Shown: positions 12,385-22,700 of the stretch, piece by piece
Layout of the letters: each line of letters starts with the position of its first letter
Numbering within the stretch: the first letter of the stretch is position 1
Source: Pelecanus crispus
Lineage: Eukaryota > Chordata > Aves > Pelecaniformes > Pelecanidae
DNA: 64,000 nucleotides
NCBI RefSeq assembly: GCF_030463565.1
Contig: NC_134646.1
Coordinates: forward strand, 14,164,001 to 14,228,000
Direction: 5' to 3'
The notes under the pieces: model-generated
Database searches by the model: none
What the model was told of the DNA's origin: nothing
Seen by the model: only the letters and a program-made list of their open reading frames with translations
Program-made: the position numbers and the translations under genes

Positions 12385-12749
12385 TTTAAAAATGAATCGT
12401 ATTTAATATTTGAATGCCTAAGTCTAGCACTGCTAGAGGAATTGCATGATGAATTCTAGTGGAATAAAACATGATTTAAGTACAAAAGCTGGAGGAAAAA
12501 ACGCTCACGCTTTCCAGAGGCAATGAGGTATTTTAACTATACAAAGTCTGAATGTCCAAAACATCCGCAGATCTTCCCCTTTGCACTGTCATCTTTGCTG
12601 AATGTTGGGCATTCAATAGTTCTCTCTTTCTGTGTGTGTTTTTCAAAAGGCCAAGGAGAAGTGCGTAACCATCTTTAAAGATGAAGAACTTCTTACATCT
12701 GTCTTGCCACATTTTTAGACCAGTAGCTTCAAAATGTTCAAGCACTTTT
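12385..12749 (-). other. Inferred 3' UTR of the tetraspan gene
   Basis: It follows the TGA at 12750-12752. Read on the minus strand, an ATTAAA signal lies at 12402-12407, giving a short 3' UTR of about 360 bases. ATTAAA is the second commonest vertebrate poly(A) hexamer. No transcript evidence is available, and a longer UTR is possible. Confidence 0.4.
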
Positions 12750-12823
12750 TCAAGCCATTCTGATATATGGTGGAGGGTTGGATGCATCTTCCTCTGCGTC
12801 TAAGTCCTGGGCTGGAAACCGAT
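12750..12823 (-). CDS. Tetraspan gene, coding exon 6 with stop
   Basis: After acceptor ...CTTCCCAG it begins with two bases (AT) that complete an Asn codon. It then encodes RFPAQDLDAEEDASNPPPY and the last residues IRMA, with TGA at 12752-12750. It contains the PPPY ligand. Confidence 0.87.
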
Positions 12824-15800
12824 CTGGGAAGTTAAAAATTCTGCCCCCAGGGCCTGTGTGGGGAAGGAAAGAAGAAACCATTAAACCTGGTGTAGACACT
12901 CGAGCAGAATCCTGAGTTCCTTTTGGCTCGGAGTATTTTGGTTATCAGGATTTTGGCCTGGGATGTAAAGCTTATTCAGGATGTTCCTTCCACATCCCTG
13001 GTGAATATCCAAATACATGGAGGGAAAGAGTTACTCACTTTGTACAGCGCAAACCATTTCCACAGCCTGATTTTGGTCCTCACTAGGTTGCAACCATTCC
13101 TATGAATGAAACAGTGCCATCAAAATCCTCATCTGTGAGTTTGTTCAAGAGGATATACCTGAACTCATTTGAAAAACCTGTGTAGTCCACTCCTCCTAAC
13201 AAGTTTTAGTTTGAAAGTTAAAAGCAGCCTCACATTACACACTCGGTATCTTTAGTCAAGAACAGCTGCCTTGTCACCTGTACCCATTAATTCCTTACCA
13301 AATGAGATGGTTGGATGTACGTGTTTAATACAGCATCAGAATTACTCTAATATACTGAGCTCAACTAGCAGACACACACAGCGTGTGCCCCATCACTTGA
13401 GGTAGAGCCCTCATAAACTAGCAGTAAAATGTGGTGTATTGTCTCCCCTACACTTCACACACGGTACAGGGGGTGTTTTTATTATTGAATTTGTAGTTCT
13501 AGGAATAAGGCATCTTGGTATGTAAGTACCAGTAAGTCTTTGAGACACTGTACCAGGAGCAATCGTTGGTTTAAGGGTGAGAGAAGAAGCTTTTGAGGAG
13601 AGCAGGAACTCATAGGAAATGGGACCACAGTAGCTTGAGCACTAATGGTTTGAAAAATTGAGGTAGCTTATGCTAGGTCTTACACAAGACTGTAAATAAG
13701 AGGGAGGTAGTAAAAGGAAAAATACAAAAAGTATAAAACCCTTCTGACACCCACTTAATTTCTTAGAATTAGCCCTGGATGACCGAGGTAGAGCTGAAGT
13801 TAGGTTTATAGAAGAAAAACACATCTTCTCCTCAGTTTCTCCCCCTCCTACCCACACTCAGTACAAATAAATGGGTGCCCTGGGCTCCTCACTCACCATC
13901 CCAGTTACGCTATCATAGCACGAGCACCGTGGAAGACTCCGGCATCCCAAGTAAGCCATCACCAGCACAACAAAAGTGCTGCAGATAGAGGCAGCTAGCA
14001 TGGTCACGTTAGCACCCTTGACTACTTTATTAAGTACAAACTTCTGCAAGCAGAAAAAGAAATGTTAAAGCCATAGTCAAAAAGTGAAGCTCTCCACTAA
14101 AAAATATTCTAATGACTGCAAGAAAGCTGCGATTGCATCCTAGGAGATTGATTCAGTGTTATTTAAGACTTTTTTTCCTGTGCTCTGAAGAACAAGCCAA
14201 GTGTGACCCTCAAATAGGAAAAGAGCAAGCAGTAAAATAAGGCTTCTGATTAAATGTAAGATGCTATGCAATGGCGTGAGGTTTGGAAATAGCTTTAACA
14301 ATGAGTAGAAACCCAAGGAATGATTGCTTCTCTTCACACTGAATATCAGAAATGTCTTCTTGCTATACTGCACCTTAGCAGCCTGACATTTCGATTTGTC
14401 CTGCAATAAACTAATGAACAGCTTCATCTACCTGGAATGTCTTCACCCCCACAGGGAGCCATTGCTTGTACCAGGTCTGAGGTACAAAAGGGCTAACTCA
14501 TTCCTTCTTTTCAGCTTTACTGTGGAGAACACACTTGAAATAATACCCAGTTGTAACCAGCTGACCTGTAACTGCTGTAACTTTATCACCTGAGGTGCAT
14601 GCTGGAAAGGATTCGAGCCTAGCAATTGCTGTCTCAAACCAGGCCAGGGATACGCCTAGCACCTACCCCTTTTCATGAGCAGCACCGTGATTTTTTTTTT
14701 CCTGGCACAACCCAAACCCTTTTGCTCTCAGCAGCAGCTAACCCAACTGTAGTGTGTTTAGGCACGTACCTAGTGCGCACGCCTCCGGGGACGAGCTGTC
14801 GCTCTCAAGCAGCTGCTTCTCAGACAGGCATCCAGGCGAGCTGGGCATGAGTTCACATAGCCACCGCTACTAGCCACGCTGCAGCAGCAGCGAACGGCAG
14901 GAGCTAGCTATAAAATGTCTACCTACCCGCGCATAGGTTTTGTGGTTTTCAGTACCTAACTCGATACCTAACTGTAGACCCACATTATTTATTTTAAGCA
15001 AGTGCCCTACTGCAGGGACCACTTCAAACTCTAATTTATGCACCTCGGAAGTCTGGTTCTCTTTCCAAGTCATGCCTAGTAATGTTTGCAGATTAAGACA
15101 GTCATGTTCCCCAGTAATAAGCATCATATCAATACTTACGGTATGGATAACATGGACCGGGGAAGAACTCAGCTCCTCCTCTTCACCATAGTTCAGCGTG
15201 AGGGAGCTATAAACTATTACGATGAGGATGGCAACACAAGAGATTATGGAAGCAACTATCAGCACGTTCACCTAGACAGAGAAATTAAAAGAGAAAAAGA
15301 AGGGGAGCAGGAATTAAAACTATCCTCTGACAAATCCATGCAATTAATACAGACACAATGTACTAACAAGCATTGTAGGTACTAGCCTTTGACGTCCCGT
15401 AACACTATGAAGTAGCTGGTAGCAACAGTCACTTGGAAGGCAAACACAGAGCAGCAAAGGTTTCCACAATACTGGATTTCTGAGCTACAAGTGAGTCCCA
15501 AATCTTAACCATGGGTGCTAGTTGGACCCAAAGACTTCGTTCTTAGAGATCTCTTACTTACAAACAATATACCCCCTTGGAGTTTACACGGCTGGAGAGA
15601 CCTGCATAGGCAAGCTAAGTCAATTAACTTGTTTCCTATTTTAGTCTACACAATTCCTAATAACAGGAAGGAACACCAAAAGAAATGTATTCAAAAGCAA
15701 GCTTTTTTACAGATTTTTGCTTGTTATTAGAGCCAGTGCTCGCCTGCTGCAGCAGAAAGAGAGGTAACGCTGCATCCTCCTTTTGTAGGAATGTAGCTGC

Positions 15801-17091
15801 TTTTGTGAAGGTAACTCAAGGAAATGAGCTCTCAATCCTGCAGAAGGGCCAGCCAGCTCATTCCCTACCAAAACCATTTTCGATTGCCCCGACAACATTT
15901 TGCCGCCCCCCCCCCCCCCCATACATACACAATCCAACCCCCCAGCTCCAGACTTACGAGAACTGGATTCTTCCTCTGAGAGGAAAACAAAGCCAGGACG
16001 CCTGGGACTCCCATCACCTGCAGAGCACGGAGGGAGTTGGTAAGCAGGAGGCAAATACCGGATTTGGAAGATAAACTACTACAGAGCAGATGAAAAGCCC
16101 TCGTTTTCCAGGCTTGGATCAGAGGAACTGTTGGGTGTGAAATGGAAACAGAAGTGACGATTTCTTCTGTTTTCCTCAGCAGCATCTCCCAGGGGCAGGA
16201 CGCTGCGTGGGATGCATCTTGCCCACTCACTACCCCCACAGCAGCAATCCTCCGCCTGGCTTCACAGCTCTGGCTAAATAGTAAAACTTATTAAATAAGT
16301 CCGATTAAAGGGCTAAAAATGCACACTGCTTTCCCAATTTCTTATGCACCTTGTAGATGGAAGAAAGGTGTTACTGAAAGGAGACGGGCAGCCTCTGGGT
16401 GGAAGAGAGCGCTTCAGTACAACTCCCTCACGGCACGGCTCACCGGGGGACAAACAGTGACAGGGGGGTACCAAACGCCAGGGAGGGAGGATGCCCGCTG
16501 CCCGCTCCTCGTTGCGGTGCAGAGAATTAGTGGCCCTGTGCTGTGGGACACAGATCATCACCCAGATGTTCATCTACCTGATGTGAGGATGAAGCGTTCC
16601 CCTCCTAATCTTGGGTGGCCTCTCTGTGGTCACTATGCTGCTGCAAAAAACCCCTCTCGATTGCCACCGTGCCCCGTTTTCTACATTATCCAGTAGAAAT
16701 GTAATTCATTGCGCTCCTTCAGAGGGATGTCTGCTTGCACTCTCCTGCCTATACCGTGATAAGGAAACTTTCATTATCTGGGTTCAAAGCAGGAAACCAG
16801 GGAAGAGCTGGCAAGAAGTCCTGGCTTCCCTCCCACCCCAAGCTGAGTACTAACAGGTAGCAGCGGAGAAAAAAAAAAAAAAAAAAACCCACAAAACAAA
16901 GCGTAGAAAATACAGCGCAACTTTACCATCCCAGCCCAAATTGGAGCTCTGGTCTTGCCCAGCTGAGACTCCATTCTGAAAACGCTATCTATGAACCCGC
17001 TGACGACGCACAGCGTGCTGAAGGCTATCTGGAACAGACCCAGCACGACCATGTTCCTCTGGTTAAAGATGAAATATCGATAGCGATCCAT
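12750..17091 (-). CDS. Four-transmembrane MS4A/CD20-like protein with C-terminal PPPY motif (six coding exons)
   Basis: Joining six minus-strand exons (17091-16927, 16017-15958, 15271-15140, 14043-13897, 13099-13039, 12823-12750) gives 212 residues with consistent reading phase and GT-AG borders throughout. The product starts MDRYRYFIFNQRNMVVLG and has four hydrophobic segments at about residues 13-38, 50-68, 76-99 and 130-153. The WAG.V/GVLAL layout between segments 1 and 2 is typical of MS4A-type tetraspans. A cysteine-rich stretch after segment 4 (LGCRSLPRCSCYD) could be palmitoylated. The acidic cytosolic tail ends NPPPYIRMA, with PPPY at 205-208, a class I WW-domain ligand of the sort bound by NEDD4/ITCH ligases. 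The start is supported by MDRYRY, a G at -3 and +4, and the upstream CpG island. I recall closely similar vertebrate proteins but not their symbol. Function is unknown; a membrane adaptor role is inference. Confidence 0.88.
13039..13099 (-). CDS. Tetraspan gene, coding exon 5
   Basis: It carries 61 bases: 20 codons (EWLQPSEDQNQAVEMVCAVQ) plus one base of the next codon. It lies between acceptor ...TTCATAG and donor GTGAGT. It was found by requiring a phase 0 to phase 1 exon to link exons 4 and 6. It encodes part of the acidic cytosolic tail. Confidence 0.82.
13897..14043 (-). CDS. Tetraspan gene, coding exon 4
   Basis: It carries 49 codons between acceptor ...GCTTGCAG and donor GTGAGT. It encodes the rest of outer loop 2, membrane segment 4 and the cysteine-rich juxtamembrane stretch. 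It ends in phase 0. Confidence 0.9.
15140..15271 (-). CDS. Tetraspan gene, coding exon 3
   Basis: It carries 44 codons between acceptor ...TGTCTAG and donor GTAAGT. It encodes membrane segment 3 (VNVLIVASIISCVAILIVIV) and an acidic, serine-rich outer loop (GEEEELSSSP). It is phase 0 on both sides. Confidence 0.9.
15958..16017 (-). CDS. Tetraspan gene, coding exon 2
   Basis: It carries 20 codons (VMGVPGVLALFSSQRKNPVL) between acceptor ...TCTGCAG and donor GTAAGT. It completes membrane segment 2 and the short basic inner loop QRKNP. It is phase 0 on both sides. Confidence 0.9.
16927..17091 (-). CDS. Tetraspan gene, coding exon 1
   Basis: It carries 55 codons, from ATG at 17091 to ...RAPIWAGM, then the donor GTAAAG. 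It encodes the cytosolic N-terminus, membrane segment 1 and the first outer loop. It ends in phase 0. Confidence 0.9.
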
Positions 17092-17149
17092 CCCGCTTCG
17101 ACTCGCGCATAAATCCCCACGCAGCGGAGACCGGGAAGCTGCGCCGTGG

Positions 17150-18090
17150 CCTTCCAGCGAAGGGCAGAACGGCTTTTCCTAGGCAGGGGAAAGAAGGGAC
17201 GGGAGCATCAGCACCCGGCGAGCACCGGTTGGCGCGCGGCAGGACCACGCGTTCGCCGGGAGTACAGAGTTCACCTCTTGCCGACCGGCAGCAGCGAAAG
17301 CGAGCAAAGGTGAGCGGTCTTTTGAGAAGAAATCCCTCACGCTGCTGCTAGGCAGGTGCCGGCGGACACCGTTTCTGATGTTTCTGGGTAGAGGCGCGCC
17401 ATCTTCGCTTCAGACCCCGCTGCGAGCCTTTTTCCGTCGGGGTTTCGGCTGCCCAGGAGGGCGCGGGGCTTTGCTCGGGTTTCGCTGCTCTGAGAGGAGC
17501 GCTGCACCTGGCCGGGAGCGGCCGGTGCCCCCGGCAGCGGGGCGGGCAGGGCGCGGACAGCTCCCGGGGCAGGCTGCCGCCCGCAGCGGGGCCGGGGCGC
17601 CGGTACCGCCGGCAGCCGCCTCCCGGCTCTGCCCCTCGCCGCTGCCGCTTCCCAAACGCCGGGCCCCGGCCTCCCGTTCCCCGCCGGCCTCCCGTTCCCC
17701 GCCGGAGCCCCCGCGGCCGCCGCCGGCTCCTCGGCTGCGGCGGGGGCGGCGCCCGGCCCGGCCCGCACTCACCGGCGGCTGCTCCGTGGCGGCGGCTCCG
17801 GGCGCGGGGCAGGTACGGGGAAAGCTCCGGCGCCGGCTCCGCCTCCGGGGGAGAAAAGTCCCGAGTGGGTGCCAAAAGAAACCGAAGGTGTTGGGAGAGC
17901 CTCGGCCCTGCCGGCAGCGGCCGCCCCGGCTCCCCCCGGGGCCCTCGGTGGGGTTTGGGGCCCGCTCAGCGGCACCGAGCGCCGCCCGCTTTCCACGGAA
18001 CTTTTGGGGTTTGTTCCCCCCCCCCCGCCCCCGCAGCCTGAAGCGCTGCTTCACGTCACAGGCGCACACACCACTTGACGCCGTGCTGTT
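17150..18090 (-). promoter_or_regulatory. CpG-island promoter and 5' UTR of the tetraspan gene
   Basis: GC- and CpG-dense sequence begins about 60 bases upstream of the ATG (17091) and peaks at 17.4-17.9 kb. A YY1-type site (AAGATGGCG on the minus strand, 17397-17405) is of the kind often found just downstream of transcription starts, which would place the start near 17.4 kb. GC-boxes are frequent. A CRE-like CACGTCAC lies near 18053. Long ORFs on both strands here arise from low stop-codon frequency in GC-rich DNA and are not called. Confidence 0.72.
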
Positions 18091-18261
18091 AATGGCTTGT
18101 GTCATCGCCGCGTGCAGGCCGAGCGGCAAGGGCCGCGCTGGCCCAGGGGTGCAAGGAAAGGGCAAGAACCCCCCCAGCACCTCCAGCCAAACCCGGCCCG
18201 AACAAGCACCGCGCTAACGCACGCCTACCCTTTGCACGTTTTTAAGGAATCAATCCATAGG

Positions 18262-18826
18262 TGTCCTGGTTTCGGCTGGGATAGAGTTAATTTTCTTCCT
18301 AGCAGCAGGCATAGTGCTGTGGTTTGGATTTAGTAGGAGAAGAATGCTGATAACGCGCTGATGTTTTAGTTGTTGCTGAGTACTGCTTATGCTAGTCAAG
18401 GACTTTTCAGCTTCCCATGTTCTGCCAGGTGCACAAGAAACTGGGAGGGGGCACAGCCAGAAGAGTTGATCCAAACTGCCCAAAGGGCTATTCCATACCA
18501 TATGGCGTCATGCTCAGTATAGAAACTGGGGGGGGTTGGCCGGGGAGCAGCGATCGCTGCTCGGGAACTGTCTGGGTATGGGTCGGCGGGTGGTGAGCAA
18601 TTGCATTGTGCATCACTTGCTTTGTATATTATTATTACTATTATTATTATATTGTTATTATTATTATTTCACTTTATTTTATTTCAATTATTAACCTGTT
18701 CTTATCTCAACCCAGGAGTGTTTCTCACTCTTACTCCTCCGATTCTCCCCCCCATCCCATGGGGGTAGGGGGAGTGAGCGAGCGGCTGCGTGGTGCTGAG
18801 CTGCTGGCTGGGGCTAAACCACAACA
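18262..18826 (+). mobile_element. Intact solo LTR of an avian endogenous retrovirus (copy C, plus orientation)
   Basis: This 565-bp element runs from TGTCCTGGTTTCGGCTGGGA to ...AAACCACAACA. It is flanked by a perfect 5-bp target-site duplication, ATAGG, at 18257-18261 and 18827-18831. It carries the shared palindrome (18545-18562), a TATA-like 'cagtatagaaactgg' and a tta-rich tract. A 5-bp duplication fits ERVL-type or gammaretrovirus-like integrases; the class is inference. It lies just upstream of the tetraspan CpG island and could influence it. Confidence 0.95.
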
Positions 18827-18831
18827 ATAGG

Positions 18832-19715
18832 TTAGCTGTAATTCCCTTAAATAAACCCACAGCACCTCCATGGTGCGAGCAAAGGACTGTAACACCAGCC
18901 TAGGGCTGGAACGCAGCCCGCTGCAGCGTCCGTAACCCGAGTGTTGTCTTCTGCACCACCTGATGTGGAGATAACGCAAGCGCATAGCAAGCACTCCTCC
19001 TTTTGGCTGTAGGGCTGTGAAGGTTCAATGGACAATGCCAAGGCCAAACAAGCCCCTTCTCCACCCTTGTAGAGAGGGGAGAGCGCAGCCTTCACGCACC
19101 TACGCCCGGCACGCGAGTTACCACAGCCCTTGCAGAGATCGCAGAGGAGGGCCGGGCAGGCACCCAAGTGCTGAGGAAGACAGGGCAGGCACCGAAACGC
19201 TGCCCCTTCCCTCGCCACTGGCCCAGCAGGATGCATACAGCAAATCAGGAGACGGAGCACTAAGTTACATGCCTGGAAGGCACCGCTGCTGCTTGCTGCC
19301 AGGCCTTCCTACGGCCTTGGAGTCAGCAACGGCAAGACAAAAATATATCAGTGCACGGTCCAATGTTTTAAAATACAACTGTTAAGCCACTTTGGCGTAC
19401 ACAGGCAGGATGTTCTTCCATACCACAACACAACTAAAGCCCATGTTATGGGCACTGAGAAGAGAGAAGCGAATAATAAAAGCGGCAGAGGTGCCAGGAA
19501 ACAAACAAGGCAGTGGCGTCGGAAGGGTTCTGCTGTTCATTTACTATTAATATAATGCGGCCTAGAAGCGTGTTAACTTCGCGCCAAATCCTGCTCCCGT
19601 GCATCGGCAATAACCGTGGCTGCAAAGCAACCACACAGTACGCGAGCGAGGGGGAGAGATCAGAGGACGCCCAAAACCACGACACGCAAATAACAAGGAG
19701 ACACGACAGTTCTGT
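18832..19715. other. Spacer between the solo LTR and the SETD7 3' end
   Basis: No gene is seen. Moderately GC-rich sequence at 18.9-19.3 kb carries ORFs on both strands without recognisable motifs. Confidence 0.45.
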
Positions 19716-22700
19716 TGAATATTTTAATATCTGCATTGCCTTCATAGCGCAATTAAAGCAATCTTTAAAATTCACTTATTACAAATGTTTGTCAAGTCTA
19801 TTTTTCCCCAGAAACATTTTTCTTGCTTCCTTGCACATACACCCAAACACACTATAAAAACCTCATTCATAACGTCAAAGGAAGGGCAATCATCATTCAT
19901 GTAAACATCTTTCTTAGAGTTATCCATTTTGTAAAAGTCATGAATAAACCTACAGATGTTCAGTAAGGCTCATAGTTCGAGTACAAATGTCATAAAACAC
20001 CTATCAAGTACTGTATACAAGTTAAATACTCCGGGGTTAACTGTTAGCACACGTATAAGCTTACCCCAAGGATTATTCTTTAGCACTTAGTTCTTCGGAA
20101 CAGAGACACCCAGTAATTATGGGCTAAAGAGTATTAAAATAGCAGAAGGCCCAGCAGAAACTGTTAAGTAATACACAACTTTAGCCTGGATCTTAGCTCA
20201 AGAGTTAAATTCAGTACAGTTACAGTAGGAAAAGTTTTCTAGGAGGAAATCTGCAGAAAGGAGGGATGGGTCCATTTGTACAGTATCACGGAGGGACAAG
20301 CTGAGAGGTATGTCCTGAAGATATGACTGGCCTTGCTATTGCAATTATTTATGACAGCTGCATGTAATGCCGCATAAATACTTTCCCAAATAGCAGAAAC
20401 GACCATTTGTAGTTGTAAAGATCATTTGTTGCACCTCCCCTTTAAAAAAAAAAAAATTATCTACTTATTGGTAATCAATTACACTTGCATCTTACAAAAA
20501 GACATCCTTTTAAATTTGGTTTAGATCTTACTGGAACCTTTTTTTTTTTTTTTAAATATTCATTCTACCACGAAAATATTTCATACAAACATCATTTTAC
20601 ATACAAATATGTTAAAACTTGTGAAGAGGGTCTTCCCACACTCATGATTTTATGGCTTGAACATTTAATTGCTTAGAATTTTTGTATATATATTTCTCCT
20701 GGAAAAAAGAAAAAAAAAAAAGTAGTTACAGTAAAATTGGTAGAGAAAGAGGGCAGGAGCTTCAATTGCCTGAAGACAGAAGAGCGCCAAGAGGAGGGTC
20801 CATTCAACAGATAGTGACCTTAGTGTTCAAAACCTTTGATCTGGGGCAAGTAAACATGCACTCAATCTTGCACCTTTTTTTTTTTTTTTTTTTTTGAAAA
20901 AAGAAAAATCCCTTATAAGACTGCTTAGAAATTCTTTGTCCAAAAATATATAGTTCTCATGTTTCCTGTACACAAAGCAAAAGGAACAACTTCTCCCCGG
21001 GGCGCAGGTGAGCGTGAAGCCCACTTCCAGCCCCAGGTAAAGCTGCTCCCACGCCTGCGTTCCTCGCCCAAATGCTCTCAGCATACGACAGCGCGGTGTA
21101 AGTGAGGAAGAGGCGTCTAATGCAGCACCCCAGCGTATAAGGAGACACTTCAGCAACATTGTTTTCAAAGCAATTGGGTTTGTTTTTTTTTAAGTGCTTG
21201 GAGGTGAACTCCTCAGGCACCCACAGCTCCAGCAATTCTGCTGTGCCAGAGGAAAACAAAGCAGCAGATAACCGGCTCTGTACAACTCGTTACCTCACCG
21301 CAACGGCAGCATTTTCCAAGAGTATCAAATTGAGCGAAAGGGTAGAAATCACAGAGGGCTCTGGGACAGAAGCGACACCATACAGCTCCTGGCACAATCG
21401 AAGTGGTGGGCACTGGTTTGGACTGAAGGACAAGGGCAGCCAACTGGGAAGGAAACAGAAAAGTGGCAATCGCCACCACTTCTCAGTTTCTCTTACCGGA
21501 CGGGATACGTTGGCTACTCTGCTCCTCCAATGCCTGGCAGAGGGTGAGAAATCCCCGATGGCACTTTTGCTTCCCTGCCAGCAACGTACTACAACAGCCC
21601 CGGGAAAGAAACCACAGCCATTGCCAACTGTGCACAACACCGAAAGCTCCGCATCCGGAAAGGCTGAACTAAGGAGAAGGTTACCTAGTCGCTCCCGAAA
21701 AACGCAGCCTCACGAGGCCGAGCAGCCGGCCTCCCAAAGGTCTCAAAACCTACACCAGTCGTCCAGGAGCTGCATCTGGGAAAAATCACGGGCCATCCCA
21801 GCAGGTATTGTCGCAACTGTGGAAAAAGTCAAAAAGCTATCACAGCTCTCACTGATTGCTGAAGAGCCATATCCACGTATTGCCTTTGACTTTCTCAACA
21901 GTTAAGACTTCTACGTATTTATGTAGGTTAAAGTTTTTTTTAATTACTACAAAAAAAAAAAGGGGGGGGGGTGCTTTTTGGATCTGTGAAGGAAAATCAG
22001 GTATTTTAGTAGATCCCAAAGAGTCAAATTACAGCACGAGACTCAACTTGAGACACCCCCTTAGGCCTAAGCCCTTTTCCCTCTTATCCAGAGGAATGAC
22101 CAGCAGCAGGTAGATCTCAGCTGTAACTTCTCATGCTCTCTTGTCGCCAAGATCAAGCGCTTCTCCAGAAAACTAAGCTTCTGTACTCTTGGCGACAAAA
22201 CACAGTGCTGCCATAGCAGGAAGATACATTTAAGACTTTTTTTTTTTTTTTTTTTTTAAGAGACAATCAGCAGCCTTTAATACAGGCTGATAATAGGCTC
22301 CTTCTCATAAAGGAGCTCAGGTAACAACCCTCCCTTCACAGGGGAGCCACGTGCAGCACTGCAGACCAAAGGCAGACATTGGGAACTGATCCATACCTGA
22401 AAAAAAGCAGCAATTCCAGGTTCTCTTATGCCATTCTTTAGTCACAACAGGTACTCCAAGAGCCAGCTGCTCACCCAGGCTCAGCTGACAGGCATCAGCT
22501 CTTCTACTTTCTGTGCCGGCAGGACAGGTCTTTGGCCAGACCCTGAGACGTGGAGCTTCTTTACTTATTGCATATTCACCAACAGTCAGCTGCATTCAAC
22601 AGACTCAAATGAATTGCTTTGCAAGATGACTGCTTCCTCTGCTCCAAATTAAAACCACGTTTTGGTGTGGGTCTTGTGTTACTACTGATAAATAGTTTTG

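Larger units (their letters stand above)
13100..16926 (-). other. Tetraspan gene introns 1-4
   Basis: Introns are 16018-16926, 15272-15957, 14044-15139 and 13100-13896; intron 5 is 12824-13038. All are short and begin GT and end AG. They contain homopolymers (A-run at ~16870, C-run at 15906-15920) and chance ORFs. No repeat family or nested gene was seen. Confidence 0.75.

Noticed and set aside
17337-18217. Long ORFs (up to 279 codons) on both strands around 17.3-18.2 kb
   Set aside because: They overlap each other in nearly every frame, consist of Ala/Pro/Gly/Arg, and lie in a CpG island where stop codons are rare. The real gene starts at 17091.
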